This document shows positions 17,078-27,348 of a stretch of 64,000 bases of DNA, in pieces (the stretch's first letter is position 1; each line of letters opens with the position of its first letter). Under the pieces are notes generated by a model. The model saw only the letters and a program-made list of their open reading frames with translations, was not told where the DNA came from and searched no databases. Source of the stretch: Polaromonas sp. P2-4 (GTDB lineage Bacteria; Pseudomonadota; Gammaproteobacteria; Burkholderiales; Burkholderiaceae_C); contig CP087965.1 of assembly GCA_024703855.1 (NCBI GenBank), positions 3,588,001-3,652,000 on the forward strand, given 5' to 3'. Position numbers and translations under genes: made by a program.

Positions 17078-18922
17078 ATGCGCTCGCGAGCTTCCACTGC
17101 TGATTCTTCCCAATTTGTGCCTACCGCTGCGGCGGGCTCTCCCACCGCAGCAGCGCCGGCGCGCTCGGACATGGGCACTTTGAAACGCCTTTTCCCTTAT
17201 TTGTGGGATTACAAATGGCGCGTCGTGGCGGCGCTGAGCTTTATGGTGGGCGCCAAGCTGGCCAACGTGGGGGTGCCGCTGCTGCTGAAAAACCTGGTGG
17301 ACACCATGAATTTCAAGCCGGGCGATGTGCAGGCCGTGCTGGTGGTGCCGGTGGCCTTGCTGTTGGCCTATGGCCTGCTGCGTTTGTCGACGACGCTGTT
17401 CACCGAGTTGCGCGAGCTGGTGTTTGCCAAGGCCACCGAGGGCGCGGCGCGGCGCATTTCGCTGGAGGTGTTCAGGCATTTGCACGCGCTCAGCCTGCGC
17501 TTTCACCTGGAGCGGCAAACCGGCGGCATGACGCGCGACATCGAGCGCGGCACGCGGTGTGCATTCGCTGATTTCTTACTCGCTCTACAGCATCATTCCC
17601 ACGCTGATTGAAGTGACGCTGGTGCTGAGCCTGCTGGCCGTCAAGTTCGACATCTGGTTTGCCGGCATCACCGGCATTGCGCTGGTGTTTTACATCTTCT
17701 TCACGGTCACAGTGACCGAATGGCGCACGCAGTTCCGCAAGGCCATGAACGAGATGGATTCGACCGCCCACAGCCGCGCCATCGACTCGCTGCTGAATTA
17801 CAGAAACCGTCAAGTACTTCAACAACGAAGAGTTTGAAGCCCAACGCTACGACGAGAACCTCAAGCGCTACCGCAAGGCCGCCATCAAGAGTCAGAACAC
17901 CCTCTCCCTGCTCAACACCGGGCAGCAGCTGATCATTGCGTTCGGCCTGGTGGCCATGCTGTGGCGCGCAACGCAAGGCGTGGTTGATGGCCGCATGACG
18001 CTGGGCGACCTGGTGATGGTCAACGCCTTCATGATCCAGCTCTATATTCCGCTGGGTTTTTTGGGTGTGATTTACCACGAAATCAAGCAGAGCCTGACCG
18101 ACTTGGACAAGATGTTCACGTTGATGGAGAAAGAACGCGAAATCGCCGACGAGCCGGGTGCGCAACCGATCAGCATAGAGGCCTCGCCGGCGGTGCGCTT
18201 TGAAAACGTCAGCTTTGCCTACGAGTCCACGCGGCCCATCCTGCACCAGGTCAGCTTTGAAATCCCGCCGGGCAAAACCGTGGCGGTCGTCGGATCATCG
18301 GGCGCCGGCAAGTCCACGTTGGCGCGCCTGTTGTACCGCTTTTACGATGTGCAGCAGGGCCGCATCACCATTGCCGGGCAGGACATCAAGCATGTCACCC
18401 AGGCCAGCGTGCGCCAGGCCATCGGCATCGTGCCGCAAGACACGGTGCTGTTCAACGACACGGTGGAATACAACATTGCCTACGGCAAGCCCGGCGCCAG
18501 CCATGCCGAGGTCGAAGAAGCCGCCCGCGCGGGCGCGCATCCACGGCTTCATTGCCTCAACGCCGCTGGGTTACAAGACCATGGTGGGCGAACGCGGGCT
18601 GAAACTCTCGGGCGGTGAAAAGCAGCGGGTGGCGATTGCCCGCACCCTGCTGAAAAACCCGCCGGTGGTGATTTTTGACGAGGCCACCTCGGCGCTGGAC
18701 TCGGCCAACGAGCGCGCCATCCAGGGCGAGCTGAAAACCGCCGCGCAGAACAAAACCACGCTGGTGATTGCGCACCGCTTGTCTACCGTGGTCGATGCCT
18801 ACGAAATTCTGGTGATGGATGGCGGGCGGATTGTGGAACGCGGCACGCATGCGCAGCTGCTGGAAATGCAGGGGGCTTATGCGCGCATGTGGGCGCTGCA
18901 GCAGAGTTCGCCCGACGCTTGA
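17078..18922 (+). CDS. ATM1/HMT1-type ABC exporter (fused TM and ATPase domains)
   Basis: About 615 residues. The N-terminal 60 residues are soluble; then six predicted membrane helices ([50 protein letters not shown] and others) with the Atm1-like loop [19 protein letters not shown] and [18 protein letters not shown]. ATPase domain: Walker [21 protein letters not shown], signature [16 protein letters not shown], Walker [16 protein letters not shown]-loop [10 protein letters not shown]. This subgroup exports glutathione-linked or metal/Fe-S related compounds (ATM1 family). Breaks: near 17552 (GC lost), 17803 (extra A) and 18537. Start ATG 17078 chosen over earlier non-ATG codons. Inner membrane homodimer expected. 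Confidence 0.88.
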
Positions 18923-18924
18923 GC

Positions 18925-18982
18925 ATCAAATTGGCCTCTGGCCCAATAAATACGGGTGGAATGAGCTGTTAAATTGATAGCA
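18925..18982 (+). repeat. dispersed repeat R1, copy 6
   Basis: CATCAAATTGGCCTCTGGCC, then TACGGGTGGAATGAGCTG and TTAAATTGATAGCA. Intergenic, directly after the exporter stop. Confidence 0.75.
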
Positions 18983-19080
18983 TAATTGGACGGATGACAG
19001 TGCGTCCGTTTGAGTTCAAACGCGTGACCATGGGATTCCCCGTAGCCTGCGGGGTGCTGCTGCACTCGCATAATCCCCCC

Positions 19081-20055
19081 ATGGAAACCAAATGGCTGGA
19101 AGATTTCGTCAGCTTGGCTGAAACCCGCAGTTTCAGCCGTTCTGCCCAATTGCGACATGTGACCCAGCCCGCGTTTTCGCGGCGCATCCAGGCGCTCGAA
19201 GCCTGGGCGGGTACCGATCTGGTGGACCGCAGCTCCTACCCGACGCGCCTGACGCCGGCCGGCCAAACGCTTTACAGCCAGTCGCTTGAAATGCTGCAGA
19301 GCCTGCAATCCACACGGGCCATGCTGCGCGGCCACACCTCGGCCGGGCAGGATGTCATTGAGTTTGCCGTGCCGCACACGCTGGCCTTCACATTTTTCCC
19401 GGCCTGGGTCAGCAGCCTGCGCGAAAAATTTGGCCCCATCAAAAGCCGTTTGATCGCCCTCAATGTGCACGACGCGGTGCTGCGGCTGGTGGAAGGCAGT
19501 TGCGATCTGCTGATTGCCTACCACCATGATTCCCAGCCCTTTCAGCTGGACCCTGACCGCTATGAAATGGTGACGCTGGGCCAGGAAGTGCTGGCGCCTT
19601 TCGTCAGGGCCAATGCCGCCGGCGAGCCGGAGTTCAGCCTGCCGGGCCGCGCCGGGCAACCGCTGCCTTACCTGGGCTACGCGCCCGGTGCCTACCTGGG
19701 CCGGGTGGTGGACCTGATCCTCAAGCAGTCCCGCACCGCCATCCACCTGGACCGGGTCTATGAAACCGACATGGCCGAGGGCCTGAAGGCCATGGCGCTG
19801 GAAGGGCACGGTATTGCTTTTTTGCCGCTGAGCGCCGTCAAGAAAGAGCTCAGGGCCAAAAAGCTGGTCAGTGCCGGCCCTGATCTGGAGATGACCATGG
19901 ACGTGCGCGTTTACCGCGAGCGGCCTACCTCTCAAGAAACCACCGCCAAAACCCACGCGCAGGCGCTATGGACCTATTTGCAGTCCCAAGCCAGCCCGGC
20001 CAGCGGCAAAGACAAGGCGACAGGCCGGGGCGGTGTTCAGGCGGGGACTAGGTAG
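19081..20055 (+). CDS. LysR-family transcriptional regulator
   Basis: 324 residues. Start METKWLEDFVSLAETRSFSR at 19081; the winged helix-turn-helix continues with SAQLRHVTQPAFSRRIQALE, matching LysR proteins. The effector-binding domain follows (VIEFAVPHTLAFTFFPAWVS). The METKWLEDF opening and the late motif GHGIAFLPLSAV resemble HypT-type regulators (hypochlorite response), but I would not assign that. There is no divergent partner: the upstream neighbour is the exporter on the same strand and the downstream genes are gltIJKL after a 400-bp gap, either of which might be its target. No frame break. Confidence 0.88.
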   Translation: METKWLEDFVSLAETRSFSRSAQLRHVTQPAFSRRIQALEAWAGTDLVDRSSYPTRLTPAGQTLYSQSLEMLQSLQSTRAMLRGHTSAGQDVIEFAVPHTLAFTFFPAWVSSLREKFGPIKSRLIALNVHDAVLRLVEGSCDLLIAYHHDSQPFQLDPDRYEMVTLGQEVLAPFVRANAAGEPEFSLPGRAGQPLPYLGYAPGAYLGRVVDLILKQSRTAIHLDRVYETDMAEGLKAMALEGHGIAFLPLSAVKKELRAKKLVSAGPDLEMTMDVRVYRERPTSQETTAKTHAQALWTYLQSQASPASGKDKATGRGGVQAGTR

Positions 20056-20459
20056 CAACCCTAGGTGGTTATAAATAAAACGCATAGTTGAGCGCGCAAA
20101 CAGCATTGGTGTTTTCAAGGCCGCAAACTTACAGTGCGTCACGTTCAAGGCAGACACCTCCGGTGGCCCCCGGCTGACCGGAATGGATTTAAAGACCGGT
20201 ACGAAGACTGGCACAAAGACTGCTTACATTAACGCTATAGTTCTGGACTTTTATACGCGCACCATTTTGGAAGCCCCAAAAGTTGTATTTTCTGCTGTGG
20301 CACTTGCCGGTCTTTTTGGCCGCTCCCTTTGGGTCGCGTGCTTTGCCGCCGGTCCCAACTGTGCCGCTCTGAAGAGGCCGGGTAATCCTAGGCGTAGCCC
20401 AGGTACCAACTCTCTAAAATAGTATTCACTCACCGATTCATTTCATTACAGGAGACTCC
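20056..20459. other. 404-bp intergenic region before gltI
   Basis: No convincing gene: the only open stretch (about 79 codons from 20183) lacks a ribosome site and family features. It holds the gltI leader with a CAGGAGAC ribosome site just before the ATG and a tandem near-duplication GACCGGTACGAAGACTGG / CACAAAGACTGC. The promoter must be here, but I cannot place -35/-10 boxes securely. No R1 or R2 copy seen. Confidence 0.5.
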
Positions 20460-21356
20460 ATGAAACTCAAGTTAGCCGCTCTGTCCATCGCTTTGCTCGC
20501 TACCAGCGGTGCGTTTGCCCAAGCCAACGACACCATCGCCAAGGTCAAGGCCTCCGGGGTCGTCACCATGGGCGTTCATGACTCATCCGGTCTTTCCTTT
20601 ACCCTCGGTGACGGCAAGTACGCCGGCTACCACGTTGACGTGTGCCAGCGCATTCTGGCCAATCTCGAAAAAGCGGTAGGCAAGAAACTGGAAGTGAAAT
20701 ACCTGCCAGTGACATCACAAAACCGCATTCCTCTGGTGCAAAACGGCACGGTCGATATTGAGTGCGGCTCCACCACCAACAACGCGACACGCCAAAAAGA
20801 CGTTGCGTTTGCAGTCACCACCTTTGTTGAAGAGGTTCGCATTGCGGTGAAAGCCGACTCAGGTATTACCTCCGTCGCCCAGCTCAATGGCAAAAGCGTG
20901 GCCACCACCACCGGCACCACCTCCGTCCAGACCTTGCGCAAAAACGAGCGTGCTACCGGCGTTGACTTCAAGGAAGTCTTCGGCAAAGACCACTCCGACA
21001 GCTTTCTGCTGCTGGAGTCTGGCCGTGCCGATGCGTTTGTCATGGATGGCTCCATTTTGGCCAGCAACATTGCCAACTCCAAGAACCCCGCTGGCTTCAA
21101 AATCGTCGGTGAAGTACTGAGCGTTGAGCCCATTGCCATCATGATGCGCAAAGAGGATCCGGCGTTCAAAAAATTGTCGGATGACACCATCAAGGACCTG
21201 ATCAAGTCCGGCGAGCTGGCAAAAATATATGACAAGTGGCTCATGCAACCTGTTCCACCGAAAAATGTACGCGTTGGGTTGCCAGCCAGCGACAGCACCA
21301 AGGCCGCCTGGGCAACGCCTAACGACAAGCCCATGGAAGATTACGCCAAAAAGTAA
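20460..21356 (+). CDS. gltI: glutamate/aspartate ABC transporter substrate-binding protein
   Basis: 298 residues. Signal peptide MKLKLAALSIALLATSGAFA, cleavage near AQA. Type-II binding fold with GVHDSSGLSFTLGDGKYAGY, LPVTSQNRIPLVQNGTVDIE, CGSTTNNATRQKDVAFAVTT and DSFLLLESGRADAFVMDGSI, diagnostic of GltI/DEBP proteins that bind L-glutamate and L-aspartate in the periplasm. Ends in PNDKPMEDYAKK. Strong ribosome site (CAGGAGACTCC). First gene of gltIJKL; a hairpin after the stop (21378-21413) may leave gltI more highly expressed than the membrane genes. Gene intact. Confidence 0.92.
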   Translation: MKLKLAALSIALLATSGAFAQANDTIAKVKASGVVTMGVHDSSGLSFTLGDGKYAGYHVDVCQRILANLEKAVGKKLEVKYLPVTSQNRIPLVQNGTVDIECGSTTNNATRQKDVAFAVTTFVEEVRIAVKADSGITSVAQLNGKSVATTTGTTSVQTLRKNERATGVDFKEVFGKDHSDSFLLLESGRADAFVMDGSILASNIANSKNPAGFKIVGEVLSVEPIAIMMRKEDPAFKKLSDDTIKDLIKSGELAKIYDKWLMQPVPPKNVRVGLPASDSTKAAWATPNDKPMEDYAKK

Positions 21357-21377
21357 TTCTGGCAGTTGAATCAAAAC

Positions 21378-21413
21378 CAACCCCGCCTGCGACTTTTCTG
21401 GCGGGGTTTGTTG
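21378..21413 (+). terminator. gltI-gltJ intergenic hairpin / partial terminator
   Basis: AACCCCGCC ... GGCGGGGTTT with a 13-nt loop, followed by a T-rich stretch (GTTTGTTGTTTG). Probably an attenuator that lowers read-through from gltI into gltJ. Confidence 0.65.
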
Positions 21414-21470
21414 TTTGCTCCAGAGTAAAACAACGCGATAAAAACAACACTTATTTTTGGCGGAGTCACC

Positions 21471-22193
21471 ATGACCTGGGATTGGCAAGTATTTTTGAAT
21501 GACGATGGGAGCGGGCGCACTTACCTGCAGTGGATGATGGACGCCTGGGGCTGGACGCTGTCCGTCGCCGGCTGTTCCTGGGTCGTTGCCATCGTGATGG
21601 GCGGCATCATGGGCACGCTCAGGACCCTGCCCAATAGCCCCTGGCTGGTCCGGCTGGCCAATGTCTGGGTGGAAGTCTTTCGCAACGTTCCGTTGCTGGT
21701 TCAGATTTTCATCTGGTATTTCGTCATACCCAAGATGTTTCCGGCGATGAGAGACTTGCCCGGCTTTGTGCTGGTCGTGTTTGCGCTGGGGTTTTTCACT
21801 TCCGCACGCATTGCCGAGCAAGTCAGGGCCGGTGTCCAGGCGCTGCCGCGAGGCCAGCGCTACGCCGGCATGGCCATGGGTTTCACGACGGCCCAGACCT
21901 ACCGCTATGTGATTTTGCCGATGGCGGTTCGCATCATCATCCCGCCGCTGACCAGCGAGTCGATGAACCTGCTGAAAAACTCTTCGGTGGCTTTTGCCGT
22001 TTCGATTGCCGAGCTGACGATGTTTGCGATGCAGGCGCAAGAGGAAACCTCACGGGGCATCGAGATCTATCTGGCCGTGACGGCGCTGTACGCCGTGTCG
22101 GCCTTTACCGTCAACCGGGTCATGGCTTTCATTGAAAAGAAAGTGCAGATTCCGGGCTACATCGTGGCCGGCACCGCAGGTGGAGGACACTGA
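21471..22193 (+). CDS. gltJ: glutamate/aspartate ABC transporter permease GltJ
   Basis: 240-residue inner-membrane permease. Starts MTWDWQVFLNDDGSGRTYLQ, as in GltJ. It has the N-terminal helix LSVAGCSWVVAIVMGGIMG, the loop VFRNVPLLVQIFIWYFVIP typical of polar amino-acid permeases, and the EAA motif region GQRYAGMAMGFTTAQTYRYV that docks on the ATPase. Stop at 22191-22193 precedes gltK by one base. Forms a heterodimeric channel with GltK. No frame break. Confidence 0.92.
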   Translation: MTWDWQVFLNDDGSGRTYLQWMMDAWGWTLSVAGCSWVVAIVMGGIMGTLRTLPNSPWLVRLANVWVEVFRNVPLLVQIFIWYFVIPKMFPAMRDLPGFVLVVFALGFFTSARIAEQVRAGVQALPRGQRYAGMAMGFTTAQTYRYVILPMAVRIIIPPLTSESMNLLKNSSVAFAVSIAELTMFAMQAQEETSRGIEIYLAVTALYAVSAFTVNRVMAFIEKKVQIPGYIVAGTAGGGH

Positions 22194-22194
22194 C

Positions 22195-22865
22195 ATGCTT
22201 GGACTCGACCTGAGTTTCCTGAACTGGGACATTATTTCCAAGTTCGTCAAGAACGGTTTCATTTTCAGCATTCAGCTGACGGCGATCGCCACCCTGGGCG
22301 GCATTATTTTCGGCACCATTCTGGCGCTGATGCGTCTGTCCGGCCGCCAATTCCTGATGCTTCCGGCCACCTTTTACGTCAACGGCATGCGCTCCGTACC
22401 TTTGGTGATGGTGATCCTGTGGTTTTACCTGCTGGTGCCCACGCTGATCGGGCGGCCGATCGGGGCCGAGCTTTCGGCCATCATCACCTTCGTTGCGTTT
22501 GAAGCGGCTTATTTCAGCGAGATCATGCGGGCCGGCATCCAGTCCATTTTCGCGCGGCCAAGTCCACGCCGGCCAGGCGCTGGGCATGACCTACGGCCAG
22601 AACATGCGCCTGGTGGTGCTGCCTGCAGGCCTTTCGCAACATGGTGCCGATTTTGCTGACGCAGACCATCATCTTGTTTCAGGACACCTCGCTGGTTTAC
22701 GCCATCGGTGCCTATGATTTGCTCAAGGGCCTGACAACTGCCGGCAAGATTTACGGCAGGCCCGAAGAGGCCTACCTGCTGGCCGCCGTGGTTTATTTCG
22801 TGATCTGTTTTGGCTTGTCGTATGTCGTCAAGCAGCTGCAAAGCAAGATTGCCATTGTTCGATAG
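22195..22865 (+). CDS. gltK: glutamate/aspartate ABC transporter permease GltK, two frame breaks
   Basis: About 223 residues. Start MLGLDLSFLNWDIISKFVKN at 22195. Membrane segments include FSIQLTAIATLGGIIFGTIL and VPLVMVILWFYLLVP; the EAA loop is GQVHAGQALGMTYGQNMRLV. The C terminus reads FQDTSLVYAIGAYDLLKG and ends KQLQSKIAIVR. Breaks: near 22555 one extra T in TTTTCGCG, and near 22631 one extra base in CCTGCAGG (LPQAFRNMVP expected). Partner of GltJ in the inner membrane. Confidence 0.9.
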
Positions 22866-22905
22866 CAGTTCGATAACAATTTGTTAAGGCTCCCCGGAGA
22901 ATAAG

Positions 22906-23642
22906 ATGATTCAACTCAAAGAAGTTTCCAAATGGTACGGTGCCGTGCAGGTGCTCAACAACTGCAGCACCAGCATCAAAAAGGCGAAGTGGTCGTGGTC
23001 TGCGGTCCGTCCGGCTCCGGCAAATCGACGCTGATCAAAGTCATCAACGCACTTGAGCCTTTTCAAAAGGGCCAGATTTTTGTCGATGGCCAGGCGGTGC
23101 ATGACCCCAAAACCGATCTGCCCAAGCTGCGCAGCCGCGTCGGCATGGTGTTTCAGAATTTCGAGCTGTTTCCCCACCTGAGCGTGACGGAAAATCTGAC
23201 CTTGGCCCAGATCAAGGTGCTGGGCCGCAACCAGACGGATGCGACGGCGCATGGCCTGAAATACCTGGACCGCGTGGGCCTGATGGCGCACAAGGACAAG
23301 TTCCCGGGTCAGCTGTCGGGCGGGCAGCAGCAGCGTGTGGCAATTGCCCCCGCGCTCAGCATGGACCCGATTGCCATGCTGTTTGACGAGCCGACTTCGG
23401 CGCTCGACCCTGAAATGGTCGGCGAGGTGCTGGACTGCATGATGGGCCTGGCCGTCGAAGGCATGACCATGATGGTGGTCACGCACGAGATGGGTTTTGC
23501 CCGCAAGGTGGGCAGTCGCGTGATTTTCATGGATGTGGGCGGCAAGATTCTGGAGGATTGCTCCAAAGACGAGTTCTTCGCCCACCCCGAAAATCGCCAG
23601 GAGCGCACCCGGGACTTCCTCAACAAGATCCTGCAGCACTGA
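22906..23642 (+). CDS. gltL: glutamate/aspartate ABC transporter ATP-binding protein GltL
   Basis: About 245 residues. Start [20 protein letters not shown] at 22906, after an AGAATAAG leader. A frame break near 22986 (one G missing) splits the N terminus from [20 protein letters not shown] (Walker A). Q-loop [17 protein letters not shown], signature [19 protein letters not shown], Walker [21 protein letters not shown]-loop [13 protein letters not shown]. The signature helix has proline where this family has arginine (AIARALSM expected). That residue follows the ABC signature, so the change could matter or be a read error (CCC for CGC in a GC run). Ends just before a strong terminator. Confidence 0.9.
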
Positions 23643-23670
23643 AACGCCTGCCTCGGTTTTCAGGCAAGTC

Positions 23671-23700
23671 AAAAGCACCTTCGGGTGCTTTTTGTTTTTT
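23671..23700 (+). terminator. Rho-independent terminator of gltIJKL
   Basis: AAAAGCACC-TTCG-GGTGCTTTTTG followed by six T. Compact stem with a UUCG-type tetraloop. Confidence 0.92.
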
Positions 23701-23714
23701 GGGACAATACCGGT

Positions 23715-24789
23715 ATGACCACCCCAGCGCCCCTGAACAGCTCACCCGACACCATCACCCTAGTCCGTCCGGACGACTGGCATTTGCATGTGCGCGACGG
23801 CGATGCCCTGCACACCGTGGTGCCGCACACCGCGGCGCAGTTTGGCCGCGCCATCATCATGCCCAACCTCAGGCCACCGGTGACCACGGCCGCGCAGGCT
23901 GTGGCCTACCGCCAGCGTATTGAAGCCGCCGTGCCCCAAGGGGTCAGTTTCGAACCGCTGATGACGCTCTACCTGACCGACAACTTGGCCGCAGACGAAA
24001 TCAAGCGGGCCAAAGACGCCGGCGTGGTCGCCGTCAAGCTCTACCCGGCCGGCGCCACCACCAACAGCGACGCCGGCGTGACCGACCTGCGCAAGACCTA
24101 CAAAACGCTGGAAGCCATGCAGCGCGAGGGTTTGCTGCTGCTGGTGCATGGTGAAGTGACCTCGCCCGACATTGACCTGTTTGACCGCGAGGCGGTGTTT
24201 ATCGACACGCAGCTGATTCCGCTGCGCCGTGATTTCCCCCGAACTCAAAATCGTGTTTGAGCACATCACGACCCGGGAAGCGGCCCATTACGTGCGCGAT
24301 GCCGACCGCTTCACCGGCGCCACCGTCACGGCGCATCACCTGCTGTACAACCGCAACGCCATCTTCACCGGCGGCATTCGCCCGCACTACTACTGCCTGC
24401 CGGTGCTCAAGCGCGAAACCCATCGCGTCGCGCTGGTCGAAGCGGCCACCAGCGGAAATGCACGATTCTTTCTGGGTACCGACAGCGCACCACACCCGGC
24501 ACACCTCAAGGAGCACGCCACAGGCTGCGCCGGCTGCTACACCGCGCATGCGGCGATGGAGCTGTATGCCGAAGCCTTTGATGCGGCCGGCGCGCTGGCC
24601 CGGCTCGAAGCCTTTGCGAGCTTCAACGGCGCCGACTTCTATGGCCTGCCGCGCAACCAAGGCACGATCACCCTGCGCCGCGAATTGTGGACACCGCCAC
24701 AAAGCTTTGCTTTTGGCGAGGCCGAACTCAAGCCCTTGCGCTCGGGCGAGAGCTTGCCCTGGAAGCTCATCCCCAGCGGGAGTCTTTGA
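23715..24789 (+). CDS. pyrC: dihydroorotase PyrC (class II)
   Basis: About 358 residues. Catalyses cyclisation of carbamoyl aspartate to dihydroorotate in pyrimidine synthesis. Metal-binding motif [13 protein letters not shown] (HxH) near the N terminus, [12 protein letters not shown], carbamylated-lysine region [20 protein letters not shown], histidine ligands in [17 protein letters not shown] and [11 protein letters not shown], and the catalytic aspartate in [16 protein letters not shown]. This is the E. coli-type PyrC. One break near 24236 (five C instead of four) interrupts [12 protein letters not shown]. The stop overlaps the next start (TGATG). Start ATG 23715 directly follows the gltL terminator. 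Confidence 0.93.
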
Positions 24790-25565
24790 TGGAACGAAAG
24801 CCGCGTGTTGCCTTGCTGATTGACGCCGACAACTCGCCCGCGTCCAAGATTGACTTGATCCTCAACGAGCTGTCGACCTTTGGCGAGACCAATATTCGCC
24901 GCGCTTACGGCAACTGGAAAAAGAGCGAACTCAAGGGCTGGGAGGAAGCGCTGCACGAACACGCGATACGCCCAATGCAGCAGTTTGACTACAGCAAAGG
25001 CAAAAACGCCAGCGACATGGCCATGGTGATAGACGCGCTGGAGTTGCTCTACACCGACCGGCCCGACGCTTTCGGCATCGTGTCGTCGGATGCCGACTTC
25101 ACGCCGCTGGTGATGCACTTGCGCGCCAAGGGCGCTGCCGTGTATGGCTTTGGTGCGCAAAAGACGCCCGAGCCTTTTGTCAACGCCTGCTCGCGCTTTT
25201 TGTACCTCGACAAGCTGCGGCCCATCGCGGCGAACGACACGGCTGCAGGCAGCCGGGAAGACGCGGAAGCCGACGCGGTGGCTGCCGCGCCTTTGTGGGC
25301 CACCCCGGCGCAGCTCAAGCAGGACGCCAAACTGGTCCTGTTGCTGCGCAACGCCGTGCAGGCCGCCGCCGACGACGAGGGCTGGGCGCGCGTCGGTGCG
25401 GTCGGCACCCAGATCGCCAACCAGGCTTCGTTTGACCACCGCAACTACGGCTACGCCACGCTGACCAAACTGCTGGTGGCAACGCAGCTGTTTGAGATCG
25501 CCGACGAAGGCAAGTCGACGGTGGCCGTGCGCGACCGGCGCCAGCACAAACCCGGCAGGGCCTAG
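24789..25565 (+). CDS. NYN-domain (LabA-like PIN) RNase family protein
   Basis: 258 residues. N-terminal NYN/PIN-like domain: PRVALLIDADNSPASKIDLI supplies the first acidic residue, and KGKNASDMAMVIDALELLY plus FGIVSSDADFTPLVMHLRAK supply the others. The C-terminal part (LLLRNAVQAAADDEGWARV and NYGYATLTKLLVATQLFEI) matches the OST-HTH/LOTUS RNA-binding domain often fused to NYN domains. The combination suggests an RNA-cleaving or RNA-binding enzyme; bacterial examples are largely uncharacterised. Overlaps the pyrC stop by one base, so co-expressed. Intact. Confidence 0.88.
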   Translation: MERKPRVALLIDADNSPASKIDLILNELSTFGETNIRRAYGNWKKSELKGWEEALHEHAIRPMQQFDYSKGKNASDMAMVIDALELLYTDRPDAFGIVSSDADFTPLVMHLRAKGAAVYGFGAQKTPEPFVNACSRFLYLDKLRPIAANDTAAGSREDAEADAVAAAPLWATPAQLKQDAKLVLLLRNAVQAAADDEGWARVGAVGTQIANQASFDHRNYGYATLTKLLVATQLFEIADEGKSTVAVRDRRQHKPGRA

Positions 25566-25577
25566 TACTGCCACGCC

Positions 25578-26326
25578 ATGCCGGTTATTGAATGGAACCG
25601 TCCGTGGCTGCAAGGCTGGCGTGAGCCGGGGCAGCGCGTGGCGCAGCGGTTTGCCGCCGGCATGCCGCTGGACCAGGCGCTCAATGCCGAGCCGGGCGCC
25701 CCGGTCCGTTTTGTGCCCCAGAGCGAACTGCCCGCCGACCTTGCCTACGAGCACTATATTTTTCGCAGCGGGCAATGCCCGACCCACGACAACTTGCACG
25801 ATTTTTTCAATGGCTTGTGCTGGCTGCGTTTTCCGCACACCAAAAAAAGCTCAACCAGTTGCAGGCGGCCGAGATTGAGGCGGCAGGTGTTCGGCCGGTG
25901 CGTGGCCCGGTGCGCGACGCGCTCACGGTGTTTGACGAAAATGCGGCCTTCCTGATGGCGCCACAAGCACTGTGGGACGCGCTGATCACCAAAGACTGGC
26001 CGCGGCTGTTCATTGACTTGCGGCCGCTGTGGCGGCAGGCTCAACTGGTGTTGTTTGGCCATGCGCTGCTGGAAAAGCTGGTTTACCCACGAAAACCAAT
26101 CACAGCCCATGTCTATCATGCGCAAGTTGCTATCAATTCAATAGCGGATCTGGATGTCTGGATGGCGCAGGATTTGAGTGTGGAGAAACTCGCCGGCAAA
26201 CCCTTTGCACCTTTGCCGGTGCTGGGCGTGCCTGGCTGGTGGCCGGAAAACGAGAACTTTTCCTTTTATGATGACTCACTTGTATTTCGCCCGCAGCGGC
26301 TGCAAGAACCACAAATCAAACGATAA
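25578..26326 (+). CDS. DUF3025 domain protein with an R1 repeat in frame
   Basis: About 250 residues, cytosolic, function unknown. Start MPVIEWNRPWLQGWREPGQR; LAYEHYIFRSGQCPTHDNLH, DFFNGLCWLRFPHTKKKLNQ and VLGVPGWWPENENFSFYDDS are family landmarks of DUF3025. A frame break near 25846 in an A run joins the halves. Residues AQVAINSIADLD are encoded by the right end of an R1 repeat (26103-26144), so a short stretch of this protein is repeat-derived. Sits 12 bp after the NYN gene on the same strand. Confidence 0.78.
26103..26144 (+). repeat. dispersed repeat R1, copy 7 (partial), inside DUF3025 gene
   Basis: CAGCCCATGTCTATCATGCG, CAAGTT and the perfect palindrome GCTATCAATTCAATAGC. The left (GGCC) end is missing. 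It is read in frame in the sense direction of the DUF3025 gene. Confidence 0.7.
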
Positions 26327-26432
26327 AACAGCCGCCTGCACCGCTGGCGCAGCTTGATAAGAGCTTGCCAGGCCTCATATCTTGCGCACGGCGGGCACTT
26401 ATGACCGACATCACCGACCCCACGGAGAATTC

Positions 26433-27310
26433 ATGAAACGCATTTTGTTATTTATATTGACCAACGTTGCCGTTGTAGCGGTGCTGGGCATTGTGGCCAG
26501 CCTGCTGGGCGTTAACCGCTTCCTCACGGCCAATGGCCTGAACCTGACGGCGCTGCTCGGTTTTGCGCTGGTCATTGGTTTTGGCGGCGCGATTATTTCG
26601 CTGCTGATCAGCAAGCCGGTGGCCAAGTGGAGCGCCGGTGTGCGCATCATCAACGACGCGCAAAGCGGCGACGAAGCCTGGATTGTCGAGACGGTGCGCA
26701 AGCTGGCCGACAAGGCGCAGATCGGCATGCCCGAGGTCGGCATTTTCGAGGGTGCGCCTAACGCCTTTGCCACCGGCGCGTTTAAAAATTCTTCGCTGGT
26801 GGCGGTGTCCACCGGTTTGCTGCAGGGCATGACCAGGGGAAGAGATCGAGGCCGTGATTGGCCACGAAATAGCCCACATTGCCAATGGTGACATGGTGAC
26901 CATGACCTTGATTCAGGGTGTGATGAATACCTTTGTGGTGTTTTTGTCGTGGGTAATCGGCTATGCGGTTGACAGTTTTTTCCGCCGCGGCAGCGACAAC
27001 AACTCCGGCCCCGGCATTGCCTACTACGTCAGCACCATCGTGCTCGACATAGTGCTGGGTTTTGCGGCGGCCATGGTCGTGGCCTGGTTCTCGCGCCACC
27101 GCGAGTTTTCGCGCCGATGCCGGTGCGGCGCAATTGATGGGCAGAAAGCAGCCCATGATGAATGCGCTGGCCCGTCTGGGCGGCATGCAGCCTGGCGAAT
27201 TGCCCAAGGCCGTGGAAGCCATGGGCATCACGGGCGGTATGGGCAAACTGTTTGCCACGCACCCGCCGATCGAAGAGCGCATTGCCGCGCTGCAGGCGGC
27301 GCAGGGCTGA
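26433..27310 (+). CDS. htpX: HtpX-type membrane zinc metalloprotease, two frame breaks
   Basis: About 292 residues. N-terminal transmembrane segments [19 protein letters not shown] and [19 protein letters not shown]; zinc-binding motif [17 protein letters not shown] (HExxH). A second hydrophobic pair follows ([38 protein letters not shown]), then the third ligand region [19 protein letters not shown]. Peptidase family M48B; in E. coli HtpX degrades damaged membrane proteins with FtsH. Breaks: near 26836 (one extra G) and near 27110 (one extra T in TTTTCGCG). Monocistronic by spacing; convergent with hisC. Confidence 0.92.
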
Positions 27311-27348
27311 TTCGCGCGTTGTACACGACTGGGTGATGACCCGGGCGG

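Noticed and set aside
20183..20422. 79-codon open frame upstream of gltI
   Set aside because: No ribosome site, no recognisable motif, and it overlaps the gltI leader; treated as chance.
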